Positions 26,103-35,335 of a DNA stretch of 64,000 bases are shown piece after piece. Source of the stretch: Polyangiaceae bacterium (GTDB lineage Bacteria; Myxococcota_A; Polyangia; Polyangiales; Polyangiaceae). Below the pieces are notes generated by a model that saw nothing but the letters and a program-made list of their open reading frames with translations, did not search any database and was not told the origin of the DNA. Position 1 is the first letter of the stretch. Every line of letters begins with the position of its first letter. Both the position numbers and the translations under genes were made by a program. The stretch is taken from contig JABTUA010000001.1 of NCBI GenBank assembly GCA_015075635.1, forward strand, positions 620,001 through 684,000. The letters run 5' to 3'.

Positions 26103-27112
26103 GGCTTCGGCGCCCGCACGTTCATACCCATCGCTTCTCTCACGTCGGCCATGGTCTCGCGCGCGATCCCGCGCGCGCGCTCGGCGCCGGCCTCGAGCAC
26201 GTCGAGCACGCGCTTCGGCGACCCGCGCAACTCGGCGGCGCGGGCCTGAATCGGCGCGAGCTCCGCGTTCATGCTCTCGGTCAGCCGCTTCTTGCACTCG
26301 CCGCAGCCCAGGGCTCCCGAGCGGCAGTCCGTGTCGATGCGCTTCACCTCGGCGGCCGCCGTGAGCGCGGTGTGCATGGTGAAGACGTTGCACACCTCCG
26401 GCCGACCCGGATCCCCCAGCTGCAGCTTCTGCTCGTCGGTGAAGGCGCGCTTGAGCTTCTTCTCCACGGTCTTCGCGTCGTCGAACAGGTCGATGGAGTT
26501 GCCGAGCGACTTGCTCATCTTGCGCTTGCCGTCGAGGCCCATGATGCGCGGCGTCTGGGTGAGCTTGGGCTTCGGCTCCGGGAAGACGTCGCCGAAGCGG
26601 GCGTTGAATTTCCGGCAAATCTCCCGGGAGAGCTCCAGGTGCTGCACCTGATCGTTGCCGACGGGCACGACCGTGGCGCGGTAGAGCAGGATGTCCGCCG
26701 CCATCAGCACCGGATAGGTGAAGAGGCCGGCGTTGACGTTCTGCTTGTACTGATCGCTCTTCTCCTTGAACTGCGTCATGCGGTGCAGGTCGCCCATCGG
26801 CGTGACCGTGGACAGGTACCAGGCGAGCTCCATGTGCTGCGGCACGTCGCTCTGCGCGAACACCGTGCAGTGCGCGGGATCGAGCCCGGCGGCCAGGTAC
26901 GAGAGCGCAGTGCCGAAGATGCGCGTCGGCATCTCCTTCGGGTCGTACTCCGCCGTTGCGGCATGTGCGTCCACGACGCAGAAGAGCGCGTCGTAGGTAC
27001 CTTCCTGACTGAGCGCCACCCAGTTCTTCAGCGCGCCCAGGTAGTTGCCGATGTGCAGCTCGCCGCTGCCGGTCGGCTGCATGCCCGAGAAGATGCGGGG
27101 CGTGGAGGTCAT
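26099..27112 (-). CDS. trpS: Tryptophanyl-tRNA synthetase
   Basis: 337 aa from ATG 27112. Class I aminoacyl-tRNA synthetase charging tRNA-Trp in the cytosol. Signatures: [21 protein letters not shown] (the HIGH-like HIGN near residue 20), [16 protein letters not shown] (about 152), and KMSKS in [13 protein letters not shown] (about 200). The C-terminal region has the CGECKKRL motif of the usual bacterial type. The frame upstream of 27112 is open but lacks conserved sequence. Confidence 0.97.
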   Translation of the reverse strand: MTSTPRIFSGMQPTGSGELHIGNYLGALKNWVALSQEGTYDALFCVVDAHAATAEYDPKEMPTRIFGTALSYLAAGLDPAHCTVFAQSDVPQHMELAWYLSTVTPMGDLHRMTQFKEKSDQYKQNVNAGLFTYPVLMAADILLYRATVVPVGNDQVQHLELSREICRKFNARFGDVFPEPKPKLTQTPRIMGLDGKRKMSKSLGNSIDLFDDAKTVEKKLKRAFTDEQKLQLGDPGRPEVCNVFTMHTALTAAAEVKRIDTDCRSGALGCGECKKRLTESMNAELAPIQARAAELRGSPKRVLDVLEAGAERARGIARETMADVREAMGMNVRAPKP

Positions 27113-27215
27113 GATGGGAGGGCCGTCAGGTAGCCTCCCGCGCCGAGCGGGGCAAGTCGGAAGCGCGCTGAACTTGGCCGTCACCAGGCGCGCCTCGCTA
27201 CGATTTCACTCGAGA

Positions 27216-28259
27216 ATGAGCGGTCCAAGGCAGACGATTCGGCTGGAGTGGCCCGGCAAGGGCGCGCGCCGAACGACGCTCTCGGCGCGCCTGGAGGCGG
27301 CCCGCGGCGGCCACCCGGGCTGCATGCTGGTGCAGGGCGACAACCTGCTCGCGATGCGCGCGCTGTTCGAGCGCACGGGCCCGGCCTTCTCGCTGGTCTA
27401 CCTGGATCCGCCGTTCTTCACCGGGCGGCAACACGCACGCGTGGATCGCCGCCGCGATCCCGAGACGGGCAACGTGATCCGCCTGCTGCGCCCGGCCTTC
27501 GACGACCGCTGGGAGGGGCTCTCCCACTACTTGAGCGAGCTGGGCGAGCGCATCGAAGCGGCGCGAGAGCTCCTGGCGCCGGACGGCTGCCTGATCGTGC
27601 ACGTGGATCCGAAGACCAGTCACTACGCCAAGGTGATGTGCGACGAGGTGTTCGGCGCGGAGTGCTTCGCCAGCGAGATCGTCTGGCGCTATCGCCGCTG
27701 GCCTGCCAAGACCAAGAACTTCCAGCGCGTCCACGACGTGCTCTTGCGCTACGTGAAGGACGCGGGCGTCGAGCCGAAGTTCCGCCAGCTCTACGAGCCG
27801 CTGGCGGCGTCCACGCTGCAAACCTGGGGCGACAAGAAGCAGCGCGCCGTGGTCGGGAGCGACGGCCGGCGCCAGCGCTCGAGCCGCACCGAAGAGCAGA
27901 CCCCAGGCACGCCGATGGGCGACGTCTGGGAGATCGGCATCGTCGCGCCCATCGCGAGGGAGCGCACCGGCTACCCGACGCAGAAGCCCGAGGCGCTCCT
28001 GGAGCGGCTGATCGAGGCCTGCACGGACCCGGGTGACCTCGTGCTCGATCCCTTCGCCGGCAGCGGCACCACGCTGGCCGTGAGCGCGCGGCTCGGCCGG
28101 CGCTCGGTCGGTATCGACGCCGGTGGCGAGGCCATCCGCGTGGCCCGCAGGCGGCTGCGTGCCCAGGGGCTCAGGCCCTTCGAGGAGCGCGTGGTGGTGG
28201 AGGCGCCGGGGCCCGCCAAGGCCGGCCGGCTCCGGCGACCGAGCGCGCTGGCGGGTTAG
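27216..28259 (+). CDS. Site-specific DNA methyltransferase (N4/N6, beta class order)
   Basis: 347 aa from ATG 27216. Catalytic motif IV DPPFFTG (about residue 64) comes before the SAM-binding FAGSGTTLA (about residue 279), the beta-class order for adenine-N6 or cytosine-N4 methylases. [15 protein letters not shown] (about 252) is the conserved block before motif I. The target-recognition region (about residues 150-240) is Arg/Lys-rich. No restriction endonuclease gene is adjacent, so it is a solitary methylase, possibly regulatory or a leftover of a restriction system. Divergent from trpS. Confidence 0.88.
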   Translation: MSGPRQTIRLEWPGKGARRTTLSARLEAARGGHPGCMLVQGDNLLAMRALFERTGPAFSLVYLDPPFFTGRQHARVDRRRDPETGNVIRLLRPAFDDRWEGLSHYLSELGERIEAARELLAPDGCLIVHVDPKTSHYAKVMCDEVFGAECFASEIVWRYRRWPAKTKNFQRVHDVLLRYVKDAGVEPKFRQLYEPLAASTLQTWGDKKQRAVVGSDGRRQRSSRTEEQTPGTPMGDVWEIGIVAPIARERTGYPTQKPEALLERLIEACTDPGDLVLDPFAGSGTTLAVSARLGRRSVGIDAGGEAIRVARRRLRAQGLRPFEERVVVEAPGPAKAGRLRRPSALAG

Positions 28260-28271
28260 ACTGCGGCGGCC

Positions 28272-29504
28272 GTGCCGTCCCGCTTCCATCTGCCGAGCGG
28301 CGCCCAGGTCGAGCTGGGCGTGGGGGAGCCCATCGAGCTCGACGGGCCCATCGGCGCCGAGCTCCGTGCCCTCCGCGTGCGGTTGAGCGTCCCCCTCGAC
28401 GCGCTTCCGCTCGGTGACTTGCACGTGCTCCGGGCCATCGCGCGCAGGCTCGGTCTGGTGGACGAGCCCGAGCTGGCGATCCGTTGCAGCAACTGTCACG
28501 GGGAATTCAGGGTGAAGCCCTGCTCCACGCTGGAGCTCGGCCCGTTTCGCGATGCCGAGCTCGACGATCCGGAGGTGGACGCGGACTTCGACTTCTCCCG
28601 CACCCATTCCATTCCGGCAGTCCGGGACGACCGCGACGAATCGAGGGTGAGGCTCGCGCCGTGCAGCGTGGGGCAGGCGCGGGAGCTTCACCGCGCGCTC
28701 TCCAGGGACCGACCGCTCCGCGTCACCTCGCGAGTGGTGCGAGGGATGGGGATCGTCGAGCTCGACGGCGAGACCGACCCCAGGCGGATCGCTCGCCTGC
28801 TGGCGGCCGCCTCGGATGACTGCTTCGACGCCGTGGGCGCGTTGTTCGAGGACGCCCACTATCCGCCCCGTCTCGACGTGCCCCACGCTTGTCCGAGCTG
28901 CGGCCTCTCCGAGTGGCTCTCGGTCCCGCTCTCGCGCGAGCTCAGCCTGGAGCCGTCCGACGACGCGGCCCCGCCGCCTCCCCCGGACGACCGGAGCTTC
29001 ATGGACCTGGACGAGTTCGAAGCCCTGGTCCGCGAGGAAGCGGCGTCGGCCTACGCCGACCTGGGCGTGAGGGAGATCGACCTGGCGGTGATCGAAGGAC
29101 CGGCGGAGGTGGACGACGGCGGCGAGCCGCTGCTCGGCTGCTACCGGCCGCCGGACCCCGAGGGCCTGGTGCCGCGTCCCGCTGAAATCCGGCTATTTTA
29201 CCGGACTTTTGCCAACATCGCGCACGACGAAGGCGCCTACGACGTGCGCGCGGAGGTGCGCGAGACCATTCGCCACGAGCTCGAGCACCACTTCGGGCAC
29301 CTGTCCGGCGACGACCCGCTCGACGACGAGGAGCACGCCGAGATCCAGCGCGAGCACGCGCGACGCGTGGGTCAGCGCGAGCTCGAACGGCGAGCCGTGC
29401 GGAGCTTCTGGAGCGAGCTTCGGACCTTCTTCGCCCGCACTTGGCTGGTCTGGCTGATCGCGCTCTCGGTGACGCTGCTCGCCGTGCTGGCGGAGTCGCG
29501 CTAG
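28272..29504 (+). CDS. Zinc-ribbon protein with metallopeptidase-like HExxH and C-terminal membrane anchor
   Basis: 410 aa, GTG start. Two Cys-pair sites (CSNCHGEFRVKPC near residue 74 and CPSCGL near 207) suggest zinc ribbons. Near residue 334 is IRHELEHHFGHLSGDDPLDDEE, resembling the minimal MMP-like zincin domain (PF06262). The final 20 residues are hydrophobic (WLVWLIALSVTLLAVLA), a tail anchor. The combination looks unusual to me. It starts 12 bp after the methyltransferase and may be co-transcribed. Confidence 0.6.
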   Translation: MPSRFHLPSGAQVELGVGEPIELDGPIGAELRALRVRLSVPLDALPLGDLHVLRAIARRLGLVDEPELAIRCSNCHGEFRVKPCSTLELGPFRDAELDDPEVDADFDFSRTHSIPAVRDDRDESRVRLAPCSVGQARELHRALSRDRPLRVTSRVVRGMGIVELDGETDPRRIARLLAAASDDCFDAVGALFEDAHYPPRLDVPHACPSCGLSEWLSVPLSRELSLEPSDDAAPPPPPDDRSFMDLDEFEALVREEAASAYADLGVREIDLAVIEGPAEVDDGGEPLLGCYRPPDPEGLVPRPAEIRLFYRTFANIAHDEGAYDVRAEVRETIRHELEHHFGHLSGDDPLDDEEHAEIQREHARRVGQRELERRAVRSFWSELRTFFARTWLVWLIALSVTLLAVLAESR

Positions 29505-29514
29505 GTTCGGGCCC

Positions 29515-30012
29515 GTGAAGAAGAAGGCCGAGCCGCCGCCTCCGCTGAACAAGCGCGGTAGCCCCGAGGCCATCGCCAAGCGACGCTCCGCGCGTGCCTT
29601 CAACGAGCTCCTGGATCCGAGCGGGGCGTCACGCCTCGACGGTCGAACGGAGCAGCGGCGGCGGCGCTTGCTCTCGGAGCTGGAGTCCGGCAAGACGCGC
29701 GGCTCGGGCAAACCGCTCAAGCCGGTTGACGTGCTCTCGCACGTCACGGAGCTGCTCGAGCTCGGCGAAAGCGTGACGACCATCCGCAAGGTGTGCCGCC
29801 CGCGTCCCGCGCCGGCGGCGGACGCGCGGCTGATCGAGCTGCTCGGCCGCCTGCACCGCGCCTACGGCTTTCCCAAGGAGGCCTACGCCTTCCTCGGCAT
29901 CGGGGACGAGACCCTGCGCCGGGCCGGGGTGCTCGGCGCGCGTCCGGGGCGGCGCAGCGTCCCGCCGGAGGCCGAGGCCCCCGCATCTCGGCGGCGTCGC
30001 GCTGAAAGCTGA
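29515..30012 (+). CDS. Hypothetical basic protein
   Basis: 165 aa, GTG start, 10 bp after the preceding gene. Lys/Arg-rich ends and a helical middle (VTELLELGESVTTIRKVC, RLHRAYGFPKEAYAFLGI). The second half resembles a helix-turn-helix-like arrangement but I recognise no family. Codon usage is like the neighbours, supporting a real gene. Confidence 0.5.
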   Translation: MKKKAEPPPPLNKRGSPEAIAKRRSARAFNELLDPSGASRLDGRTEQRRRRLLSELESGKTRGSGKPLKPVDVLSHVTELLELGESVTTIRKVCRPRPAPAADARLIELLGRLHRAYGFPKEAYAFLGIGDETLRRAGVLGARPGRRSVPPEAEAPASRRRRAES

Positions 30013-30058
30013 GCTCGGCTTGCCGGCACCCGGGCGCTCTTCTAGAACCGTCGTCGCC

Positions 30059-31051
30059 ATGCGCCACCCGATCGCCCTGGCCCTCGCGCTGATCGCCAGC
30101 ACGGCGGTCGCCCAGAGCCCACCCGCGCCCGCGGGCAAGTCGGACGTGGCGCTGACGGTCGGCGAGTCGAGCATGACCGTCGCGGAGATCGAGCGACGGC
30201 TGAGCAGCATCCCGCATTTCCAGCTGGCTCAGTTCGGCAAGACGCCGGCGGAAATCCGCAAGGGCTTCGTCGAGAAGGTGCTGGTGCCGGAGCTCCTGTA
30301 CGTGGAGGAGGCGCGCCGGCGCAAGCTGGAGGCGGCGCCGGGGACGCGCGATCGGATCCGCGACGCCCTGCGGCAGGCCACCGAGATGGAGCTGCGTGAG
30401 GCGGCCAACAGCGTCAGCCCGGAAGAGATCAAGTCGTACTACGACGAGAACCGGCACCGCTTCAACACGCCCCGGCGCATCAAGCTGTGGCGCATCTTGG
30501 TGCGCGACGAAGCCTCCGCGAAGAAGATCCTCGGGGCCGTGAAGGGCAGCGAGCTCGAGGGCGCCAACCGCTGGAACAAGCACGCGCGGGACGACTCCAT
30601 CGACAAGTCCACGAACATGCGCGACGGCGACCTCGGCTTCGTGAGCCCGGATGGCCAGACGGAGATGCCGCAGCTCCGGGTCGATCCCGCCTTGTTCACC
30701 GCCGCCGAGAAGGTGAAGGACGGCGAGCTGGTGCCGGAGCCGGTGAAGGAGGGCGACAACTGGGCGGTGGTCTGGCGCCGGGGCAGCCTGGAGGCCGTGA
30801 ACCGCACGCTGGCGCAGGAAGCGCCGGCGATTCGCCAGATCCTCTCGCGCCAGAAGGTGTCGGGGCAGGTGACGGAGCTCGCCAAGAAGCTCCAGGCCGA
30901 GCAGGTCAAGAACGTGAGCCACGAGCTCCTGAGCTACGTGAACGTCGATCCGTCCGGCGACGTGGGGGCGCGGCAGCGCCCGGGAGTCATCCCTCGCCAT
31001 CGCGCGCGGGCGCCCGGCGCGCCGCAGCGGGACGAGCGCGGCCTGCGCTGA
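30059..31051 (+). CDS. Periplasmic parvulin-type peptidyl-prolyl isomerase
   Basis: 330 aa from ATG 30059. Signal peptide (ALALALIASTAVAQ). A SurA/PrsA-like chaperone N-domain (MTVAEIERRLSSIPHF, VEKVLVPELLYVEEARRR) precedes one parvulin domain: VSPEEIKSYYDENRHRFNTP, RIKLWRILVRDEASAKKIL, DLGFVSPDGQTEMPQL. It assists folding of exported proteins. The tail is Arg/Pro-rich. The last codons and stop are duplicated 45 bp downstream. Confidence 0.85.
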   Translation: MRHPIALALALIASTAVAQSPPAPAGKSDVALTVGESSMTVAEIERRLSSIPHFQLAQFGKTPAEIRKGFVEKVLVPELLYVEEARRRKLEAAPGTRDRIRDALRQATEMELREAANSVSPEEIKSYYDENRHRFNTPRRIKLWRILVRDEASAKKILGAVKGSELEGANRWNKHARDDSIDKSTNMRDGDLGFVSPDGQTEMPQLRVDPALFTAAEKVKDGELVPEPVKEGDNWAVVWRRGSLEAVNRTLAQEAPAIRQILSRQKVSGQVTELAKKLQAEQVKNVSHELLSYVNVDPSGDVGARQRPGVIPRHRARAPGAPQRDERGLR

Positions 31052-31105
31052 GCCGCGCTACGCGGCGCAGCGGCGACCAGCGCGGCCTGCGCTGAGCCGC
31101 GCTAC
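31034..31105. repeat. Tandem duplication of parvulin gene 3' end
   Basis: GCGCGGCCTGCGCTGAGCCG and the following CGCTAC occur twice, near 31036 and 31080, so the parvulin stop codon and the sequence after it are repeated 45 bp apart between two convergent genes. Confidence 0.7.
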
Positions 31106-31515
31106 TTGTCCGGCAACGGGAAGCCGAGCTGCTTGAGCACGCCGCGCAGCACGCGCTCCTCGTCGCGGGCGCGCTGGTGGTAGACCAGGAAGCGCTGTGC
31201 GTTGCCGTCCTTGGCGGCCTCGGCGGCGCGCTCGTGGTTCTCGAGCACGAGCAGCAGGTGGGGGTGGGCCTGCGCGATCTCCTTGGGCACGGTCATGCCG
31301 CCGGCGGCCTTGACCCGCGCCTCCGCCATGGCGTGGATGACGCGCGCGAGCTCGCGATCGGAGAGCCGCGCGCGCAGGTACTCCGAGTCGTGGTTGGCCT
31401 GCCCGATCAAGAGCGAGAGCCGGTCGAGGTAGCTGCCAGCCAGCGCGGGCGACGCGACGAGCACCAAGCCCAGCGCCAAGCACGCAACCAACAGACCTCG
31501 GCGAGTGGTGGTCAT
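31102..31515 (-). CDS. Small exported protein coupled to rnc
   Basis: 137 aa from ATG 31515, overlapping the rnc stop (ATGA). Signal peptide (LLVACLALGLVLVASPALA). The mature part is helical and charged (YLRARLSDRELARVIHAMAEARVK, split by a short Gly-Gly turn, and HPHLLLVLENHERAAEAA). I do not recognise a family. The overlap with rnc suggests co-translation. Confidence 0.65.
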   Translation of the reverse strand: MTTTRRGLLVACLALGLVLVASPALAGSYLDRLSLLIGQANHDSEYLRARLSDRELARVIHAMAEARVKAAGGMTVPKEIAQAHPHLLLVLENHERAAEAAKDGNAQRFLVYHQRARDEERVLRGVLKQLGFPLPDK

Positions 31516-32201
31516 GACTCCTTCCCTTCGATCTGGGCGCCCGCGTCCAGGGCGGCTCGTGCCGCGGCGAACTCCGCGGCGCGCTTGGAGCGCCCGCGAC
31601 CGCGGCCGAGCTCCCGGCTGCCGACCCGCACGGCCACTTCGAACCAGCGATCGTGCGCGGGGCCGCCGCTGTCGGTGACGTCGTAGCGCGGGGTGTCCCC
31701 GCGCGCCGCCTGGACGCGCTCCTGAAGCTCGCTCTTCGGGTCGCGCGTGCTCCCCGCGTCGATGCCCTCGAGCTGCGGCTCGAGGATCTGCGCGCAAGCC
31801 GACCGGGCGGCCTCGAGCCCGGAGTCGAGGTAGGCCGCGGCGACCAGCGCCTCGACCGCGTCGGCCAGGACGTTGGTGCTGGTGCGCAGCCCGCTCGACT
31901 CTGCGCCGCGCCCGAGCAGGAGCGCCTCCGCAATGGCGTTGTCGCGCGCCCAGGCGGCCAGGGCATCTGCGTTGACCAAACGCGCTCTCAGGCGCGTCAG
32001 GGAGCCCTCGTCGGCCTCCGGGAAGCGCTCGTACAAGAGCTCGCTGGCGCACAGCCCGAGCACGGCGTCGCCCAGGAACTCCAGGCGCTGGTTGTCCGGC
32101 TCGCCGCGCTGCTCGTTGGCGAAGCTCGGGTGGGTGAGCGCGACCTTGAGGTGAGGGGCGAGCTCCGAGAGCCCGAACTGTCTTGCGATCTCGGTGAGCA
32201 T
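31512..32201 (-). CDS. rnc: Ribonuclease III
   Basis: 229 aa from ATG 32201. Cuts double-stranded RNA in rRNA and mRNA maturation. The family signature NQRLEFLGDAVLGL (about residue 38) holds the catalytic acidic residues, the second acidic site is in LADAVEALVAAAYLD (about residue 112), and the C-terminal dsRNA-binding domain begins with DPKSELQERVQA and ends KRAAEFAAARAAL. Length is normal. The usual era partner is not adjacent. Confidence 0.95.
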   Translation of the reverse strand: MLTEIARQFGLSELAPHLKVALTHPSFANEQRGEPDNQRLEFLGDAVLGLCASELLYERFPEADEGSLTRLRARLVNADALAAWARDNAIAEALLLGRGAESSGLRTSTNVLADAVEALVAAAYLDSGLEAARSACAQILEPQLEGIDAGSTRDPKSELQERVQAARGDTPRYDVTDSGGPAHDRWFEVAVRVGSRELGRGRGRSKRAAEFAAARAALDAGAQIEGKES

Positions 32202-32321
32202 CGTCGTCCCGCGAGGGACCAAGGTGTAGCCAAACGGCGCCAAATGTCATCCCGGGAACCTCGGCCGGGGTGAGGCTGTCGGTCCCCGTCGAGGTCGACC
32301 GTCGTGGGATATGCTCTTGCC

Positions 32322-32990
32322 GTGGCGCGCCTGATGGCCTGTCCGTTCTGCCGCGAGCTCTTCCCCGAGGGCGAGGCCAAGGCCTGCCCGGAGTGCGGTG
32401 TGTCGCTGGAATCGTTGGCGAACTTGCCCCCCAGCCTGGACGCGATGGCGGACGAGGTCGAGGAGGGGCAGGTGACCCCGCCGGAGCACCGGGAGCTGCC
32501 CTGGAGCTACTTCGGCCGGGGCCGCGGCGCCCTGCTCGTCCTCGCAGTGCTGGGCCTGGTCGCGTTCTGTCTGCCCTGGGTCGTGCTCACCGCGCCGAGC
32601 GACGTGAGCATGAGCGGCTTCGATCTGGCGCGGGGACGCGCCGGCTGGCTCTGGGGTGGCGCGGTGGGCTGGTTCATCATGCTGCCTCTGGTCTGGACCC
32701 GACGCACCATCGCGAAAATGCGCGGGGTACGCATCGTGACCGTGGCCTTCGCGGCGCTCACGCTGATCGAGGTGGGCATGATGTTGTCACTGCCACCGCA
32801 GAGCAGCCGCCTCCGTCCAGTGGAGCTGGCCTGGGGATTCGGCATCTACATGAGCGCCGCGGTGTCGCTGGCGGCGATCGCGGTCGCGGCGAGATTCGGC
32901 GGTAGGATCGACGACTTGCCCGCGATGCCGTGGCGCGACGAGCGCGGCCGGCGCCGGCGCGATTCGAGCGATGGCGAGACGCTGCACTGA
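32322..32990 (+). CDS. Zinc-ribbon membrane protein
   Basis: About 222 aa from GTG 32322 (ATG 32334 is an alternative). It begins with a zinc ribbon (CPFCRELFPEGEAKACPECG), then an acidic linker and four hydrophobic segments (LLVLAVLGLVAFCLPW, GWFIMLPLVW, IVTVAFAALTLIEVGMM, SAAVSLAAIAVAA). A charged Arg-rich tail follows. No family was recognised; similar zinc-ribbon/membrane proteins are common in myxobacteria. The next gene has the same design. Confidence 0.6.
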   Translation: MARLMACPFCRELFPEGEAKACPECGVSLESLANLPPSLDAMADEVEEGQVTPPEHRELPWSYFGRGRGALLVLAVLGLVAFCLPWVVLTAPSDVSMSGFDLARGRAGWLWGGAVGWFIMLPLVWTRRTIAKMRGVRIVTVAFAALTLIEVGMMLSLPPQSSRLRPVELAWGFGIYMSAAVSLAAIAVAARFGGRIDDLPAMPWRDERGRRRRDSSDGETLH

Positions 32991-33129
32991 GCGCACGCTC
33001 GCCGAGCGGCCCAACTCGTGGTAGCGCTCGGATGTGCGGCAGGCGGGAGCTCGAGGGGCTCCGCGGGGCTCCGCGGAAGCCGAACGGGCGTCGGAGATCG
33101 ACGCTCCGAGCGACTCTTCGCTCGAGCTG

Positions 33130-33888
33130 ATGGACGTTCCCGCCGCCGTCGTCTGCGCGCTGTGCGGCGATCCGGGCTGCCTGGGCGGCTGCGTCGAGGA
33201 GACCACGCAGACCTCCGGCATCGTCGCCATCGTGCCCTGGGAGCGCCCGGGCTCCGCGGCGGGCCGGCTCTGGGGGACCGCCAAGCTCAGCACGCTCGGC
33301 TCGGAGTCGTTCTTCGCCGCGCTACCGGACGGCGAGATCGCGGCTCCGCTGCGCTTCGCGCTCTTGGCGGAGGCGCTCGCGGTCCTCGGCATGGGCGTGG
33401 TGGCCATCCCCGTGGTGTTGGCGTTCGCGCCTTGGCTCTTCGACGCCGTCAGCCGGGATCCCTGGCTGCGCGCCTGGCTCGTGAAGCTGCTCGCCTTCGG
33501 CATGCCGGGGCTGGCGCTCCTGATGGTGGTGCTGCACTCGGTCCACGGAGTCAGCCTCGATCTGGGCGCGCGCCGCGTGGGCGCCCGCGCCCGCACCACC
33601 CGCGGGCTGCGCTTCGGCCTGTACTCCTGCGGCTGGGACCTGGTCACGCTGCCCGCGGGCATCGGCGTCCTGGCCATCACCGACGGCTTCCGCGCCGCCC
33701 GGCGCGCCATGCCGTTGTCGCTCACGGTGCCGCGCGTCGCGACCCGCGCCTTCCTGCGCGGGGTTTACCAGCTGGACGACGAAGCGTCGGCTCGAGCTTC
33801 GAGGCGCGCGATGTGGATCGCCGGCTCGCTGGCCCTGGTCGCGTGCGCGCTGTTCGGCGTCGCGATGGTCGCGTTGGCGTTGGCCTAG
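33130..33888 (+). CDS. Cys-motif membrane protein, unknown function
   Basis: 252 aa from ATG 33130 (GTG 33034 would add 32 poorly conserved-looking residues). An N-terminal zinc-binding-type motif CALCGDPGCLGGC is followed by four or five hydrophobic segments (LAEALAVLGMGVVAIPVVLAF, FGMPGLALLMVVLHSV, DLVTLPAGIGVLAI, IAGSLALVACALFGVAMVALAL). It resembles YIP1-type membrane proteins in layout only. The 240 bp after the preceding gene's stop hold nothing else. Confidence 0.6.
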   Translation: MDVPAAVVCALCGDPGCLGGCVEETTQTSGIVAIVPWERPGSAAGRLWGTAKLSTLGSESFFAALPDGEIAAPLRFALLAEALAVLGMGVVAIPVVLAFAPWLFDAVSRDPWLRAWLVKLLAFGMPGLALLMVVLHSVHGVSLDLGARRVGARARTTRGLRFGLYSCGWDLVTLPAGIGVLAITDGFRAARRAMPLSLTVPRVATRAFLRGVYQLDDEASARASRRAMWIAGSLALVACALFGVAMVALALA

Positions 33889-34105
33889 GCTCGACTTGGG
33901 CAGTCTTGCCATGATCAGATCACGATCGTCGAGAGTGGCGAAGACCCAAGGAAACTGCCGGCGAAGCCGGCGGATGCTTCCTCTTCCCGTGGGATGGGTC
34001 GCGACTTTCTTGCAGCTCACGCTCCCGGGCTGACCTCGACGGAACGCAGGCGCCGCGGGTTTTCGATTGCGCGAAGGTGCGCAACTCGAGCCTAGTGGTC
34101 CGCGC

Positions 34106-35221
34106 TCAGAACATCGCGCCGAGCTCGAAGGAGACGGTCCACTGGCGCGGGACGCCGTCGAGGTCCTTCTTGTCGGTGTCGGAGTTCTGCGCGTCCGCGG
34201 GATCCACGATGTCGGTGATGAACTGGCCGCCGACCATGACCATCTCGTAGCGGTAGTTCAGACCGAAGATCAGGCGCTGGCGCTCGAGCCGGGTCTTCTT
34301 GAACACGGCGTTGTTGTTGAAGTCGAGCGGTGAGCCGTCCACGCAGATGGGCTGGCCGTCGTGGATGCCTGCCTTCGCGGGGTCCGGATCCGGATTGCCG
34401 GGCAGGTTGGCGCCGGCGTAGTTGCAGTAGCCCACGGGGTCCGTGGCCGGCGTCAGGTCCACCAGACCCGAGTCGCCGAAGATCCAGACGTACTGGTAGC
34501 CCACGTAGGGCGTGATCACCGAGGAGTCCGCGATGGGCAGCGGCTTGGAGATCTGCACGTCGAGACCCGCCACGGTGAGCTGGAACTGCGGGGTGCCGGT
34601 GATGGTGCGCACGCCGCCGCCCACCGCGATGTCCGGCAGGATGCCGGGCACGCCGGTGCGGAAGCCCTCGAGCAACGACAGGCGCACGTCCGCGCCGCCG
34701 GAGACCAGGCTGGTGTTCGGCATGAAGCCGACCTGACCCGTCAGCTCGAGCCCGAAGCCGAAGCTCTTGCGGATCTTGACCGAGTACAGCGACAGGATGT
34801 CCGACGGGCTCTTGTTGCTGACCGAAGCCTTGTTGCTGTTCGGGTCGATCTTGCCGCGGGTGCCCTTCTTCCAGTAGTCGGCGTCCGAGTCGATCTTCGT
34901 GTAGTCGGCCTCGAGCGAGAGGTGGAACCCGCCGAAGCCGGTGGTGCGCGCGGAGTGCATGGCGGTCGGCGCGAACGCGAAGCCGAACTGATTGATCAGG
35001 CGCTTGAACGCCACGTGGTCCGGGGTGCACCACGCCCGACCGGTGTCCGCCTGGAGCTGCGCGAGCGTCGTGGGGTCATCCACGTACTCGCCGACCTCGG
35101 TCCGGCAGCGCGGGTCCGTGACCAGGCGCTCGAGCGCCGGGTCCATGGGCTCCGCAGCCGCCAGCGAGGCAGCGGTCGTCACGAAAATTCCAGCAGCTAG
35201 AGCTGCGTAGCGAGCCTTCAT
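34106..35221 (-). CDS. Outer-membrane beta-barrel protein
   Basis: 371 aa from ATG 35221 (GTG 35227 is 2 codons upstream). Signal peptide (ALAAGIFVTTAASLAAA). After about 80 residues the sequence alternates hydrophobic/polar as in transmembrane beta strands (FGGFHLSLEADYTKID, FGFGLELTGQVGFMP, ITPYVGYQYVWIFG, LIFGLNYRYEMVMVGGQFI), and it ends in Phe (WTVSFELGAMF), the BAM recognition signal. Probably a porin or surface barrel; specificity unknown. Confidence 0.75.
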   Translation of the reverse strand: MKARYAALAAGIFVTTAASLAAAEPMDPALERLVTDPRCRTEVGEYVDDPTTLAQLQADTGRAWCTPDHVAFKRLINQFGFAFAPTAMHSARTTGFGGFHLSLEADYTKIDSDADYWKKGTRGKIDPNSNKASVSNKSPSDILSLYSVKIRKSFGFGLELTGQVGFMPNTSLVSGGADVRLSLLEGFRTGVPGILPDIAVGGGVRTITGTPQFQLTVAGLDVQISKPLPIADSSVITPYVGYQYVWIFGDSGLVDLTPATDPVGYCNYAGANLPGNPDPDPAKAGIHDGQPICVDGSPLDFNNNAVFKKTRLERQRLIFGLNYRYEMVMVGGQFITDIVDPADAQNSDTDKKDLDGVPRQWTVSFELGAMF

Positions 35222-35335
35222 TCCCACCGCTATCTCCGCCGGGCGAGGCTACTTGCCGGCTGGGATCATCGTCAAGCTCGGGGGGTTACGCCCGGCCAAT
35301 GGGCCGGGAAGTGGGGTGCGCTAAGCTGCCCGGCC

